A DNA stretch of 64,000 nucleotides, taken from positions 6,386,001-6,450,000 of the forward strand of contig NZ_CP059162.1 of the NCBI RefSeq assembly GCF_013466605.1, given 5' to 3'. The notes under the pieces are model-generated. The model ran no database searches and was not told the origin of the DNA. It worked only from the letters and a program-made list of their open reading frames with translations. A program made the position numbers and the translations under genes. How positions within the stretch are numbered: position 1 is the first letter of the stretch; the number at the start of each line of letters is the position of its first letter. Below, in pieces: positions 17,628 through 27,136 of this stretch. Origin of the DNA: Pseudomonas chlororaphis subsp. aurantiaca. Its GTDB lineage: Bacteria > Pseudomonadota > Gammaproteobacteria > Pseudomonadales > Pseudomonadaceae.

Positions 17628-18299
17628 ATGATCGACCTCGCAACCTGGAATCTGAGCATTCCCGAAGGCAGTCCACCGGCGACCATCGACACCCCCCAAC
17701 TGGTGGATGGCTTCAAGAACCAGTATTTCCATTCCGACACCGGCACCCTGTTCTTCTGGTCGCCCGTCACCGGCTCCCGTACCGCCAATGCCATCTACCC
17801 GCGCAGCGAGCTGCGTGAAACCTACGCCAACGGCACCCTGAAGAACTGGACCTACCCGGAAGCCGACAACCTGCTCTATGCCACCCTGGCGGTGAACCAG
17901 GTGCCGTCCACGGGCAAGATCGTCATCGGCCAGATCCACGCCTACAACAGCACCAGGCCGCTGGTGAAAGTCGAGTACCAGTACAAGACCACCACACAGA
18001 GCGGCAACATCGTCGCCAAGGTCCGCATGCACCCGGACGATGCCGAAAGCCGGGTGATCATCGTCGCCGAGAACGTGCCGCTGGACCGCGAGTTCTCCTA
18101 CCTGATCCACCTCAGCCCCGGCGGCGCGCTGGGCGTCAGCGCCGCGGGCTACCAATGGGACACCCAGCTCAGCAGTTCCTGGCGCGACAAACCGCTGTAC
18201 TTCAAGGCCGGGGTGTACGTGCAGGACAACACCGGCTACACCACCGAAGGCGGCAAGGTGACCTTCTACAAGCTGGATATCGATCACAACGAGACCTGA
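17628..18299 (+). CDS. Alginate lyase, polysaccharide lyase family 7
   Basis: 223-residue PL7 lyase that cleaves alginate by beta-elimination. The three PL7 signature strands are all present: RSELR (59-63), QIH (102-104) and YFKAGVYVQ (191-199), covering the catalytic Arg, Gln, His and Tyr. There is no signal peptide (MIDLATWNLSIPEGSPP), matching the short single-domain PL7 proteins of Pseudomonas such as PA1167 as I recall it. ATG 17628 is preceded by GGGAAG; an in-frame TTG at 17622 is less likely. It stands alone, away from the alg operon, next to a c-di-GMP regulator. A role in biofilm matrix turnover is inference. Confidence 0.9.
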   Translation: MIDLATWNLSIPEGSPPATIDTPQLVDGFKNQYFHSDTGTLFFWSPVTGSRTANAIYPRSELRETYANGTLKNWTYPEADNLLYATLAVNQVPSTGKIVIGQIHAYNSTRPLVKVEYQYKTTTQSGNIVAKVRMHPDDAESRVIIVAENVPLDREFSYLIHLSPGGALGVSAAGYQWDTQLSSSWRDKPLYFKAGVYVQDNTGYTTEGGKVTFYKLDIDHNET

Positions 18300-18324
18300 G
18301 CCGCCGACTCCCGAGCACTGTTGT

Positions 18325-19290
18325 TTATGCTGGAGCCGCTTCTGCCTGCGTATCGGCGATGATGCGCTCGAGCATGTGCTCGGGAGTGTGCTTGGACAAC
18401 ACCTCCCGCTCGATCAAAACCGGCTCCTTCTCGAGGAAGGCTTCCAGCCCCACAAACGAACCCTCGTCTGCGATAAAAATGTTTTCTGGCCGGTAGAAGT
18501 CGCATGCCCTGGCTTCAACGTTGCTGGTGATCAGCTTCTTGTTGAAGAACGCCGCCTCCAGCGTCCTGAGCGTCAACCCCGACTGGCCTTCCTGGTTGAT
18601 TTCCACCAGAACATCCGCAGCCACCGACTTCTCGATGTTTTGCTCATAACTCAGGATATCGTCGATATAAAAACGGGAATGCGCATTCGACGTGCAGTCC
18701 CTGACGATCGCAAAGTCGACCTCGCTGCCTTTAGCCTCAAGCACCCGCGCCAGTGCCTCGATTTCATCGGTACGACCTTTGTCCCGCCCCAGAAAAAAGC
18801 AGCGCTTTACCTCCCGGCGGCAAGCTCGGGCCTCGACCATCTGTCGAGCTTCGAAGTAACCGAATGGGAAAAACTGCGGAAGGTATTCCATGCCAAACGC
18901 GGCACATTGATTGCGGTCGTAGCTGTAGATGATGTCGAAACTGCCACGCATCTGCTCCACGAAGTCCCGGGTGACCAGGTCCCGCATCAACAACACTTTC
19001 CTGCCGGAAAAGCTGTCGATCACACTGGGAATCAGTCCGCGCCTGACCTGCCCTTCGTTACAGACCAGAATATCCTCGCTGCTGACCCGGTTGAGCGACA
19101 GCACCAGCTTCCCCAGCCACTCAGTACCAATCCCGAGGAACGGCAGGCACTTGTTGATCGACTTTACATAGCGCACCGCACGCTTGGCCGATGAAGGCAG
19201 AGACATCATGGCAACGTTGTGTCGGGTAGACAGGTAATCGATCATTCGGCGCTCGTACTGCGCTGTCCACCCCAAGAAAAAAACCTTCAT
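18325..19290 (-). CDS. Putative glycosyltransferase-like protein (low GC)
   Basis: 321 residues, no signal peptide. The fold looks like a GT-B glycosyltransferase of the CgeB/LPS-core type: N-terminal MKVFFLGWTAQYERRMIDYL, a central IIYSYDRNQCAAFGMEYLPQFFPF, a second-domain start RCFFLGRDKGRTDEIEALARVL, and a C-terminal EINQEGQSGLTLRTLEAAFFNKKLITSN resembling the donor-site region of such enzymes. No classical catalytic motif can be named, so function is tentative (polysaccharide or protein glycosylation). I chose ATG 19290. Base composition is much lower than its neighbours (two 60-nt rows counted at 50% and 52% GC), suggesting horizontal gain. It is convergent with the alginate lyase (25 nt apart). 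Confidence 0.6.
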   Translation of the reverse strand: MKVFFLGWTAQYERRMIDYLSTRHNVAMMSLPSSAKRAVRYVKSINKCLPFLGIGTEWLGKLVLSLNRVSSEDILVCNEGQVRRGLIPSVIDSFSGRKVLLMRDLVTRDFVEQMRGSFDIIYSYDRNQCAAFGMEYLPQFFPFGYFEARQMVEARACRREVKRCFFLGRDKGRTDEIEALARVLEAKGSEVDFAIVRDCTSNAHSRFYIDDILSYEQNIEKSVAADVLVEINQEGQSGLTLRTLEAAFFNKKLITSNVEARACDFYRPENIFIADEGSFVGLEAFLEKEPVLIEREVLSKHTPEHMLERIIADTQAEAAPA

Positions 19291-19456
19291 CCGAACTTCA
19301 TGGCCCTTAACTTGAGTAATCAATCGCAAGCTCCGCTTGATAGCGGTCGCTTGAACCTAGCGTTTCCTACAAAACGGCTCCAATGCTATCACGCCCCACC
19401 CGACCAAAATCCCAAGAAATGGCGATTAGCCATTACCCACACCAAACAACAGCCAC

Positions 19457-19483
19457 AAAAAAGCCCGCATGGCTGCGGGCTTT
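19457..19483 (-). terminator. Rho-independent terminator of fba
   Basis: An 8-bp stem (agcccgca/tgcgggct) with a 4-nt loop, followed on the minus strand by six T residues, lies 20 nt past the fba stop. Confidence 0.88.
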
Positions 19484-19502
19484 CTCGTAAAAACGCTAAG
19501 GC

Positions 19503-20567
19503 TTAGTTGACCTTGGCGTTCAGCTCACCCTTGAGGTAGCGCTGGAACATCGCTTCCAGGGAGATCGGCTTGATCTTCGAAGCGTTGCCGGCGGTGCCGA
19601 AGGCTTCGTAACGGGCGATGCACACGTCGCGCATGGCGGTTACGGTGGCGCCGAAGAACTTGCGCGGGTCGAACTCGCTCGGGTTGGTGGCCATCAGGCG
19701 ACGCATCGCACCGGTGGACGCCAGGCGCAGGTCGGTGTCGATGTTGACCTTGCGCACGCCGTACTTGATGCCTTCGACGATTTCTTCAACCGGCACGCCG
19801 TAGGTTTCTTTGATGTCGCCGCCGTACTGGTTGATGATCGCCAGCCACTCTTGCGGAACCGAAGACGAGCCGTGCATCACCAGGTGGGTGTTGGGGATGC
19901 GCTTGTGGATCTCTTTGATGCGGTCGATCGCCAGCACGTCGCCGGTAGGCGGCTTGGTGAACTTGTAGGCTCCGTGGCTGGTACCGATGGCGATGGCCAG
20001 GGCGTCGACCTGGGTCTTCTTGACGAAGTCCGCGGCTTCTTCCGGGTCGGTCAGCATCTGGCTGTGGTCCAGCACGCCTTCGGCGCCGATGCCGTCTTCT
20101 TCACCGGCCATGCCGGTTTCCAGGGAACCCAGGCAGCCCAGCTCGCCTTCTACCGAAACGCCACAGGCGTGAGCCATGGCCACGGTCTGCTGGGTCACGC
20201 GAACGTTGTACTCGTAGTCGGTCGGGGTCTTGCCGTCTTCGCCGAGGGAGCCGTCCATCATGACCGAGGAGAAGCCCAGCTGGATCGAGCGCTGGCAGAC
20301 ATCAGGGCTGGTGCCGTGGTCCTGGTGCATGCACACCGGGATGTGCGGGAATTCTTCGATCGCCGCCAGGATCAGGTGGCGCAGGAAAGGCGCGCCGGCG
20401 TATTTGCGGGCACCGGCCGAAGCCTGGACGATCACCGGAGAGTCAGTCTTGTCAGCGGCTTCCATGATGGCGCGCATCTGTTCAAGGTTGTTGACGTTGA
20501 AGGCTGGAACGCCGTAGCCGAACTCGGCTGCGTGGTCCAGCATCTGGCGCATGCTGATGAGTGCCAT
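19503..20567 (-). CDS. fba: Class II fructose-bisphosphate aldolase
   Basis: 354-residue zinc-dependent aldolase interconverting fructose-1,6-bisphosphate with glyceraldehyde-3-phosphate and dihydroxyacetone phosphate. The zinc motif HQDHGTS, the second zinc/phosphate region [28 protein letters not shown] and [13 protein letters not shown] are all intact. It lacks an 'A-type' E. coli FbaA look; the subunit matches the long class II (B-type, Calvin-cycle subtype) aldolase common in pseudomonads. It ends the gluconeogenic/glycolytic cluster tktA-epd-pgk-fba, with two small lipoprotein genes and a repeat pair placed between pgk and fba. A strong terminator follows. Confidence 0.95.
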   Translation of the reverse strand: MALISMRQMLDHAAEFGYGVPAFNVNNLEQMRAIMEAADKTDSPVIVQASAGARKYAGAPFLRHLILAAIEEFPHIPVCMHQDHGTSPDVCQRSIQLGFSSVMMDGSLGEDGKTPTDYEYNVRVTQQTVAMAHACGVSVEGELGCLGSLETGMAGEEDGIGAEGVLDHSQMLTDPEEAADFVKKTQVDALAIAIGTSHGAYKFTKPPTGDVLAIDRIKEIHKRIPNTHLVMHGSSSVPQEWLAIINQYGGDIKETYGVPVEEIVEGIKYGVRKVNIDTDLRLASTGAMRRLMATNPSEFDPRKFFGATVTAMRDVCIARYEAFGTAGNASKIKPISLEAMFQRYLKGELNAKVN

Positions 20568-20707
20568 TGTGTGTATCTCTCCCGGTCGAGGGTCGTTAAT
20601 CGTGCAAGCCTGCCGTAGCGGCGGCTGCTATTCAAGTGATTGCAGATCGGGGGTCAGCCCGGCCTGCCGATTCGTTACTGCATCAATCTCAAGAGCCGCG
20701 CCTCTCT

Positions 20708-20803
20708 CTGTAGGAGCGAAGCCTGCTCGCGATCAGGGTCATCACATTCAACATCTCTGTTGACGGTTGGATCGCTATCGCGAGCAAGCTTCGCTCCTAC
20801 AGG
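20708..20803. repeat. Inverted repeat pair, family 2
   Basis: tgtaggagcgaagcctgctcgcgat faces atcgcgagcaagcttcgctcctacagg about 50 nt later. It lies upstream of fba and downstream of the lipoprotein gene at 20823, and could form a long hairpin in the pgk-fba intergenic transcript. Confidence 0.82.
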
Positions 20804-20822
20804 TTCAACATCGGCTCCCGGC

Positions 20823-21152
20823 CTACGGCGCTTTACAGCCGCGGCCGATCAAATCGTTGGTGGCAACCCAGTAAACCAGGCCTTCGTCACCTTTTTCGTG
20901 AAACGCCAGCATGTCGTTGCTGTACAGCGAACCGGAACCGCTCGGCTCCAGCTTCAGGCGATAGACCTGGTCGGCCCCGCCCAGCCGCACATCGACTTCC
21001 TTGCGGCTGCTGTCGGCGTAGCGCCAGACCACTTGCGCCTGGCTGTCGCACACCCAGGTCGTCCAGTTGTCCGTCTCGGCCGGCTTGAACAGGTCGAAGT
21101 TGGCGCAACCTGCCAGCAATCCCAGCGCAGCCACGGCGATAAAGCCTTTCAT
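20823..21152 (-). CDS. Small lipoprotein, possibly MliC-type lysozyme inhibitor
   Basis: 109 residues with a lipoprotein signal peptide and lipobox LLAGC (Cys15). The mature part has a pattern like MliC/PliC lysozyme inhibitors: an early Cys (WVCDSQAQVVWRYAD), beta strands with alternating hydrophobics, LEPSGSGSLYSNDMLAFHEKGDEGLVYWV, and a late Cys (IGRGCKAP) that could form the disulfide. MliC proteins sit at the outer membrane and block C-type lysozyme; here this is a similarity judgement only. It lies between pgk and fba with another lipoprotein, possibly co-transcribed with them. Confidence 0.6.
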   Translation of the reverse strand: MKGFIAVAALGLLAGCANFDLFKPAETDNWTTWVCDSQAQVVWRYADSSRKEVDVRLGGADQVYRLKLEPSGSGSLYSNDMLAFHEKGDEGLVYWVATNDLIGRGCKAP

Positions 21153-21212
21153 CGGTGTTCCTCGGCTGACGGCCCACGGCCGCCAGCACAGCGCGTTATC
21201 GAATCAGACCCG

Positions 21213-21431
21213 TCAAGGGCAACCATGTTCCTTGGCCTTGGCTGGCGTCTCGTACTTATCCAGAGCATCGGGTCCCATGCGCTTGTTGATCACAGGCGCG
21301 GTCTCGGCCTGCCAGTCGGCCTGATAGCAGCCTCTCTCCGGCTCTCCCGACTCGGGCTCCGGCTGGGCAGGCTGGCTGCCGCAACCGGCCAGCAAGCCCG
21401 CAACGATCAACAGCGGTAACGTCTTGACCAT
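21213..21431 (-). CDS. Small predicted lipoprotein, unknown function
   Basis: 72 residues. The N-terminus MVKTLPLLIVAGLLAGCGSQ is a lipoprotein signal with lipobox LLAGC, followed by a Pro/Glu-rich linker (PAQPEPESGEPE) and a short domain with two further Cys residues. I do not recognise the family. ATG 21431 is chosen because AGGAG lies 7 nt upstream and the lipobox then falls at the right distance; reading further upstream would overlap the pgk stop. It is 31 nt downstream of pgk, so likely in the same transcript. Confidence 0.6.
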   Translation of the reverse strand: MVKTLPLLIVAGLLAGCGSQPAQPEPESGEPERGCYQADWQAETAPVINKRMGPDALDKYETPAKAKEHGCP

Positions 21432-21462
21432 ATGAACACTCCTTTGCCTGGCCATTGGGACT

Positions 21463-22626
21463 TCAGGCTTTGGCCCGGCTTTCCAGGACTTCGACCGCCG
21501 GCAGCACCTTGCCCTCGACGAATTCGAGGAAAGCGCCACCGCCGGTAGAAATGTAGGAGATTTGCTCGGCTACGCCATATTTATCGATGGCCGCCAGGGT
21601 GTCGCCGCCGCCGGCGATGGAGAACGCCGCACTTTCCGCGATGGCCTGGGCCAGCACCTTGGTGCCGTTACCGAACTGGTCGAACTCGAACACACCGACC
21701 GGACCGTTCCACAGGATGGTCTTGGACGACTTCAGCAGCTCGGCGAAATTCGCCGCGGTTTGCGGGCCGATGTCCAGGATCATGTCGTCGGCGGCCACCT
21801 CGGCAATCAGCTTGACGGTGGCGGTCGCGCTTTCGGCGAACTCCTTGGCCACTACCACGTCCACTGGCAGCGGCACGCTGACCTTGGCGGCGATGGCACG
21901 AGCGGTATCCAGCAGGTCCGGCTCGTACAACGACTTGCCGACCGGGTGACCGGCAGCGGCGAGGAAGGTGTTGGCGATGCCGCCGCCGACGATCAGCTGG
22001 TCGCAGATCTGGCTCAGACTGTTGAGCACGTCGAGCTTGGTCGACACCTTGGAGCCGGCAACGATAGCGGCCATCGGCTTGGCCGGGGCGCCCAGGGCCT
22101 TGCCCAGCGCTTCCAGCTCGGCGGCCAGCAGCGGACCGGCAGCGGCGACCTTGGCGAACTTGGCCACGCCGTGGGTCGAACCCTCGGCGCGGTGCGCGGT
22201 GCCGAAGGCGTCCATCACGAACACGTCGCACAGGGCGGCGTATTGCTGGGCCAGTTCGTCGGCGTTCTTTTTCTCGCCCTTGTTGAAGCGCACGTTCTCG
22301 AACAGCACGATGTCGCCGGCCTTGATGTCGACGCCGCCCAGGTAGTCGGCCACCAGCGGCACTTCACGACCCAGGGCACGGCTCAGGTAGTCGGCCACTG
22401 GCTTGAGGCTGTTCTCGGCGGAGAACTCGCCTTCGGTCGGACGACCGAGGTGCGAGCAGACCATCACGGCCGCGCCTTTTTCCAGGGCCAGCTTGATGGT
22501 CGGCAGCGAAGCCAGGATACGCGCATCGCTGGTGACAACACCGTCCTTGACTGGGACGTTGAGGTCTTCGCGGATCAGTACGCGCTTACCTTGCAGATCG
22601 AGGTCGGACATCTTCAACACGGTCAT
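21463..22626 (-). CDS. pgk: Phosphoglycerate kinase
   Basis: 387-residue cytoplasmic enzyme transferring phosphate between 1,3-bisphosphoglycerate and ADP. Signature [15 protein letters not shown] is at the N-terminus, [12 protein letters not shown] and FNKGEKKN in the substrate half, and [17 protein letters not shown] plus [20 protein letters not shown] in the nucleotide half. Length is normal for bacterial Pgk. It follows epd by 41 nt, as in many gammaproteobacteria (epd-pgk-fba), and is followed here by two small lipoprotein genes. ATG 22626 gives the family N-terminus ([16 protein letters not shown]). Confidence 0.97.
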   Translation of the reverse strand: MTVLKMSDLDLQGKRVLIREDLNVPVKDGVVTSDARILASLPTIKLALEKGAAVMVCSHLGRPTEGEFSAENSLKPVADYLSRALGREVPLVADYLGGVDIKAGDIVLFENVRFNKGEKKNADELAQQYAALCDVFVMDAFGTAHRAEGSTHGVAKFAKVAAAGPLLAAELEALGKALGAPAKPMAAIVAGSKVSTKLDVLNSLSQICDQLIVGGGIANTFLAAAGHPVGKSLYEPDLLDTARAIAAKVSVPLPVDVVVAKEFAESATATVKLIAEVAADDMILDIGPQTAANFAELLKSSKTILWNGPVGVFEFDQFGNGTKVLAQAIAESAAFSIAGGGDTLAAIDKYGVAEQISYISTGGGAFLEFVEGKVLPAVEVLESRAKA

Positions 22627-22667
22627 GGGTCGCAATTCCTGGGTTACTGTTTTTTGGAAACGGGAAG

Positions 22668-23723
22668 TTAAGAGACGGCTTTGGGTACAGCGGCTTGCAG
22701 ATAGTGTCCTGCAACATCCAGCATTCGGTTGGCAAAACCCCATTCGTTGTCGAACCAGGCCAGGATGTTCACCAGCCGCGGGCCGGAAACACGGGTCTGG
22801 CTGGCATCGACGATCGCCGAATGCGGATCATGGTTGAAATCACAACTGGCGTGCGGCAACTCGGTGTAGGCCAACAGGCCCTTGAGCGGACCGCTGGTGG
22901 CAGCCTCGCGCAGGATCCGGTTGACTTCGCCGGTGTCGGTATCGCTCACGGTCTGCATCGTGATGTCGAGGCAGGACACGTTGACGGTCGGCACGCGCAC
23001 AGCTTTGGCCTGAATTCGCCCGGCAAGTTCCGGCAGCAGCCGTTCGATGCCACGCGCCAGACCAGTGGACACCGGGATCACCGACTGGAACGCCGAACGG
23101 GTGCGGCGCAGGTCTTCGTGGTGATAGGCGTCGATCACCGGCTGGTCGTTCATCGCCGAGTGGATGGTGGTGATCGACACGTATTCCAGACCGATGGCCT
23201 GGTCCAGCAGGCGTAACAGCGGCACGCCGCAGTTGGTGGTGCAGGACGCATTGGACACCAGCAGCTCGTCGCCGGTCAGGCAGTCCTGGTTGACGCCGTA
23301 GACGATGGTGGCGTCGACATCCGCCTCGCTGGCCATCGGCTGGGAAAACAGCACCCGCGGCGCGCCAGCGTCGAGAAAACGCTGGCCGTCTTCACGGGTG
23401 TGATAGGCACCGGAACATTCGAGCACCAGGTCGACGCCCAGGGACGCCCAATCGATGCCTTCGGGGGTGGCACTGCGCAGGACCTTCACGCAGTTGCCAT
23501 TGATATGCAGACAGTCGCCGTCGACCTTCACTTCGCCGGGAAACCGGCCGTGGGTGGAGTCGAAACGTGTCAGGTATTCCACGCTGGCCATGTCGGCCAG
23601 GTCGTTGATCGCGACAATCTCGAACCCGGCCGCAGCCCCCCGTTCGAACAGGGCACGCAAGACACAACGACCGATCCGGCCGTAGCCGTTGAGTGCAACT
23701 TTATAGGGACGCGGTTGAGGCAT
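22668..23723 (-). CDS. epd: D-erythrose-4-phosphate dehydrogenase (GapB type)
   Basis: 351-residue GAPDH-family enzyme oxidising erythrose-4-phosphate to 4-phosphoerythronate, the first step of the DXP-dependent pyridoxal phosphate route. NAD-binding [14 protein letters not shown] is at the N-terminus and the catalytic Cys in [10 protein letters not shown]. The segments [13 protein letters not shown] and [22 protein letters not shown] replace the GAPDH equivalents and are typical of Epd. Position between tktA and pgk matches its known neighbourhood. A glycolytic GAPDH role is the alternative, but context and motifs favour Epd. Confidence 0.92.
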   Translation of the reverse strand: MPQPRPYKVALNGYGRIGRCVLRALFERGAAAGFEIVAINDLADMASVEYLTRFDSTHGRFPGEVKVDGDCLHINGNCVKVLRSATPEGIDWASLGVDLVLECSGAYHTREDGQRFLDAGAPRVLFSQPMASEADVDATIVYGVNQDCLTGDELLVSNASCTTNCGVPLLRLLDQAIGLEYVSITTIHSAMNDQPVIDAYHHEDLRRTRSAFQSVIPVSTGLARGIERLLPELAGRIQAKAVRVPTVNVSCLDITMQTVSDTDTGEVNRILREAATSGPLKGLLAYTELPHASCDFNHDPHSAIVDASQTRVSGPRLVNILAWFDNEWGFANRMLDVAGHYLQAAVPKAVS

Positions 23724-23780
23724 GGGGTTCTCGATTACCGGGGTGAATCCATCACTGTCGTGTTGCCTGTTCCATTGTCA

Positions 23781-23846
23781 TCGCGGGCAAGCCTCGCGCC
23801 TACCGATCACGAAGATCCCGTAGGCGCGAGGCTTGCCCGCGAAGAA
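23781..23846. repeat. Inverted repeat pair, family 2
   Basis: tcgcgggcaagcctcgcgcctacc faces gtaggcgcgaggcttgcccgcga with a short spacer, so the transcript could form a near-perfect 22-bp hairpin. It lies between tktA and epd. Confidence 0.82.
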
Positions 23847-23870
23847 CAACAGACAACGCGACTGGCGGAC

Positions 23871-25868
23871 TTAGTCTTCCAGCAGCTCTTCAGCCTGACC
23901 CAGGATGTTCTCCAGGGTGAAACCGAACTCTTCGAACAAGGCCGGCGCAGGCGCCGACTCGCCGTAGGTGGTCATGCCGATGACGCGACCTTCCAGGCCG
24001 ACGTACTTGTACCAGTAGTCCGCGTGAGCGGCCTCGATGGCGATACGGGCGCTGACCTGCAGCGGCAGGACCGACTGCTTGTAACCGGCGTCCTGAGCAT
24101 CGAACACGCTGGTGCATGGCATGGACACCACGCGCACCTTGCGGCCCTGCTCGGTCAGTTTGTCGAAAGCCTGCACCGCCAGGCCGACTTCGGAGCCGGT
24201 GGCGATCAGGATCAGCTCAGGCTCGCCTGCGCAGTCCTTGAGCACGTAGCCGCCACGGCTGATTGCGGCGATCTGCACGGCATCGCGGGCCTGATGCTGC
24301 AGGTTCTGGCGGGAGAAGATCAGCGCCGAAGGGCCGTCCTTGCGCTCGATCGCGTTTTTCCAGGCCACCGCCGATTCCACGGCATCGGCTGGACGCCAAG
24401 TGTCGAGGTTCGGGGTGCAGCGCAGGCTGGCGATCTGCTCGATCGGCTGGTGCGTCGGGCCGTCTTCGCCCAGACCGATGGAGTCGTGGGTGTAGACGTG
24501 GATCACGCGCTGCCTCATCAGGGCCGACATGCGTACTGCGTTGCGCGCGTATTCCATGAACATCAGGAAGGTCGCGCCGTAAGGCACCAGGCCGCCGTGC
24601 AAGGCCACGCCGTTCATGATGGCGGTCATGCCGAACTCGCGAACGCCGTAGTACATGTAGTTGCCGCTGGCGTCTTCGGCGCTGACGCCCTTGCAGCCTT
24701 TCCACAGGGTCAGGTTGGAACCGGCCAGGTCGGCCGAACCGCCGAGGAATTCCGGCAGCAGCGGGCCGAACGCGTTCAGGGCGTTCTGGCTGGCTTTACG
24801 GCTGGCGATGGTTTCGCCCTTGGCCGCGACTTCGGCGATGTAGGCATCGGCCTTCTCGGAGAAATCGGCCGGCAGGTCACCGCTCAGGCGACGCACCAGT
24901 TCGTTGGCCAGCTCAGGGAATTCGGCGGAGTAGGCGGAGAAACGCTGGTCCCACTCGGCTTCGACGGCGCGACCGGCTTCCTTGGCGTCCCACTCGGCGT
25001 AGATGTCGGCCGGGATTTCGAACGGACCGTGGTTCCACTTCAGCGCGGCGCGGGTCAGGGCGATTTCCTCGGCGCCCAGTGGCGCGCCGTGGCAATCTTC
25101 CTTGCCTTGCTTGTTCGGCGAACCGAAGCCGATGGTGGTCTTGCAGCAGATCAGGGTCGGCTGCTCGCTTTTGCGCGCGGTGTCGATCGCGGTCTTGATC
25201 TCTTCAGGGTCGTGACCGTCGACGTTGCGGATCACCTGCCAGTTGTAGGCTTCGAAACGCTTTGGCGTGTCGTCGGTGAACCAGCCTTCGACTTCGCCGT
25301 CGATGGAAATGCCGTTGTCATCGTAGAAGGCGATCAGCTTGCCCAGGCCCAAGGTGCCGGCCAGAGAAGCAACTTCATGGGAAATGCCTTCCATCATGCA
25401 GCCATCGCCCAGGAACACGTAGGTGTGGTGGTCGACGACGTTGTGGCCTGGGCGGTTGAACTGCGCCGCCAGGACCTTTTCCGCCAGGGCGAAGCCCACG
25501 GCGTTGGCCAGGCCCTGGCCCAGCGGGCCGGTGGTGGTCTCGACGCCCGGGGTGTAGCCGAACTCCGGGTGGCCCGGGGTGCGGCTGTGCAGCTGGCGGA
25601 AGCTCTTCAGGTCGTCGATGGTGACGTCGTAGCCGGTCAGGTGCAGCAGCGAGTAGATCAGCATCGAGCCGTGGCCGTTGGACAGCACGAAGCGGTCACG
25701 GTCGGCGAAGGATGGATTGCTCGGGTTGTGCTTCAGGTAGTCACGCCAAAGTACCTCGGCGATATCCGCCATACCCATAGGGGCACCGGGATGGCCGCTG
25801 TTGGCTTTTTGCACGGCATCCATGCTGAGGGCACGAATGGCGTTGGCACGCTCACGACGGCTTGGCAT
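23871..25868 (-). CDS. tktA: Transketolase
   Basis: 665-residue thiamine-diphosphate enzyme of the pentose phosphate pathway, transferring two-carbon units between ketoses and aldoses. The N-terminal [35 protein letters not shown] and the ThDP motif [13 protein letters not shown]...[11 protein letters not shown] are present. The pyrimidine domain carries [14 protein letters not shown] and [18 protein letters not shown]; the C-terminal domain reads [14 protein letters not shown]. It heads the cluster tktA-epd-pgk-fba and is divergent from the SahR-like gene (272-nt spacer). I see no TPP-riboswitch-like element before it. Confidence 0.97.
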   Translation of the reverse strand: MPSRRERANAIRALSMDAVQKANSGHPGAPMGMADIAEVLWRDYLKHNPSNPSFADRDRFVLSNGHGSMLIYSLLHLTGYDVTIDDLKSFRQLHSRTPGHPEFGYTPGVETTTGPLGQGLANAVGFALAEKVLAAQFNRPGHNVVDHHTYVFLGDGCMMEGISHEVASLAGTLGLGKLIAFYDDNGISIDGEVEGWFTDDTPKRFEAYNWQVIRNVDGHDPEEIKTAIDTARKSEQPTLICCKTTIGFGSPNKQGKEDCHGAPLGAEEIALTRAALKWNHGPFEIPADIYAEWDAKEAGRAVEAEWDQRFSAYSAEFPELANELVRRLSGDLPADFSEKADAYIAEVAAKGETIASRKASQNALNAFGPLLPEFLGGSADLAGSNLTLWKGCKGVSAEDASGNYMYYGVREFGMTAIMNGVALHGGLVPYGATFLMFMEYARNAVRMSALMRQRVIHVYTHDSIGLGEDGPTHQPIEQIASLRCTPNLDTWRPADAVESAVAWKNAIERKDGPSALIFSRQNLQHQARDAVQIAAISRGGYVLKDCAGEPELILIATGSEVGLAVQAFDKLTEQGRKVRVVSMPCTSVFDAQDAGYKQSVLPLQVSARIAIEAAHADYWYKYVGLEGRVIGMTTYGESAPAPALFEEFGFTLENILGQAEELLED

Positions 25869-26075
25869 CGCTGATCTCCTGGGGGTTATCTAAGTCGAGT
25901 TGGATAAAACGAATCGGAAAAAGGCGTGCATTTTCCCTCAGCGGTAGGCCGGGGGCAATGACAGATAATGACTCTGGCGCGTTTTTCCGGTCGATAAAGG
26001 GGCATTCGCCTGATGAAACCATTCCGCAGTTCGTCTGTAGAACACCACGACCTGCGTTAAGTGCCATCTATCGAG

Positions 26076-26099
26076 CAATATCAAAACTTTTTGATATTG
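26076..26099. promoter_or_regulatory. Perfect palindrome, candidate operator of the SahR-like repressor
   Basis: An 11-bp perfect inverted repeat (caatatcaaaa / ttttgatattg) with a 2-bp centre lies 42 nt before the SahR-like start, just upstream of the likely -35. Its AT-rich ATCAAA/TTTGAT core is the kind of site bound by ArsR-family dimers. It also lies in the tktA upstream region. Confidence 0.7.
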
Positions 26100-26102
26100 G
26101 TC

Positions 26103-26131
26103 TTGCGAGGTTGGGGGTGCGTCACTAGACT
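26103..26131 (+). promoter_or_regulatory. Likely sigma70 promoter of the SahR-like gene and metK
   Basis: TTGCGA (26103-26108), a 17-bp spacer and TAGACT (26126-26131) place transcription start near 26138, almost at the ATG at 26141. Confidence 0.5.
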
Positions 26132-26140
26132 GCTGGCCTT

Positions 26141-27136
26141 ATGAATTTACGCGCGCCCTCCATTAGCCACGATGACTGCGATGAGCTGGCGGCCCTGTGC
26201 AAGGCCGGCGGCGATCCGCTGCGGCTGAATGTATTGCGCGCGCTGGCCAACGACTCGTTCGGCGTACTGGAACTGGCGCAGATCTTCGCCATCGGCCAGT
26301 CCGGCATGAGCCACCACCTGAAGGTCCTGGCCCAGGCCGAGCTGGTGGCGACCCGCCGCGAAGGCAACGCAATCTTCTACCGGCGCGCCCTGCCCCACAC
26401 CGAACTGCTGGGCGGCCGGCTGCACGCCGCCCTGCTGGATGAAGTGGATAACCTGACGCTGCCCGGCGAAGTGCAATCGCGTATCGGCCTGGTGCACCGC
26501 CAGCGGGCGGCCGCCAGCCAGGACTTTTTCTCACGGGTCGCGGAGAAGTTTCGCGCCCAGCAGGACCTGATCGCAGGACTGCCCCAGTACCGCGAAAGCG
26601 TGCTGGCACTGCTCGACAAACTGAACTTCACGGACACCGCCACGGCGATCGAAGTCGGCCCCGGGGATGGCAGCTTCCTGCCGGAACTGGCCCACCGCTT
26701 CACCCGGGTGACCGCGCTGGACAACAGCCCGGCCATGCTCGAACTGGCACGCCAGATCTGTGAACGCGAAACGCTGGCTAACGTCAGCCTGCAACTGGCC
26801 GATGCATTGAATGGCGTGAGCCTGACGGCCGATTGCGTGGTGCTGAACATGGTCCTGCACCATTTCGCCGCGCCGGCCGATGCGCTGAAGCGCCTGGCCG
26901 GCTTGCTGCAACCGGGTGGCAGCCTGTTAGTGACAGAGTTGTGCAGCCACAACCAGAGTTGGGCCAGGGAGGCCTGCGGTGATCTCTGGCTGGGGTTTGA
27001 CCAGGACGACCTGGCCCGCTGGGCCACCGCTGCGGGACTGGTTCCCGGAGAAAGTCTGTATGTAGGTTTACGTAATGGTTTCCAGATCCAGGTCCGCCAC
27101 TTTCAGCGACCGGCTGGCGACACTCACCATCGGTAA
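26141..27136 (+). CDS. SahR-like ArsR-family regulator fused to a SAM-methyltransferase domain
   Basis: 331 residues. Residues ~8-100 form an ArsR-type winged helix (CKAGGDPLRLNVLRALA, then SFGVLELAQIFAIGQSGMSHHLKVLAQAELVATRREGNAIFYRRA). Residues ~150-320 form a class I SAM-dependent methyltransferase fold with motif I EVGPGDGSF (171-179), the acidic VTALDNSPAMLELAR and the post-core NMVLHHFAAPADALKRLAGLLQPGG. ArsR-family SahR proteins sense S-adenosylhomocysteine and repress SAM-cycle genes in Proteobacteria. Position 19 nt before metK and the palindrome upstream support that role here; the methyltransferase-like domain would be the effector pocket. There is no visible Shine-Dalgarno, and the predicted transcript start is ~3 nt before ATG. 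Confidence 0.78.
   Translation: MNLRAPSISHDDCDELAALCKAGGDPLRLNVLRALANDSFGVLELAQIFAIGQSGMSHHLKVLAQAELVATRREGNAIFYRRALPHTELLGGRLHAALLDEVDNLTLPGEVQSRIGLVHRQRAAASQDFFSRVAEKFRAQQDLIAGLPQYRESVLALLDKLNFTDTATAIEVGPGDGSFLPELAHRFTRVTALDNSPAMLELARQICERETLANVSLQLADALNGVSLTADCVVLNMVLHHFAAPADALKRLAGLLQPGGSLLVTELCSHNQSWAREACGDLWLGFDQDDLARWATAAGLVPGESLYVGLRNGFQIQVRHFQRPAGDTHHR

Noticed and set aside
23400..25874. 824-codon plus-strand open frame over epd and tktA
   Set aside because: A GC-driven antisense shadow of two well-recognised genes; the translation is Val/Gly/Ala-rich without domain motifs.
25869..26140. Possible TPP riboswitch before the thiamine-dependent tktA
   Set aside because: No thi-box-like CTGAGA and ACCTGA segments are seen in the leader on the minus strand.
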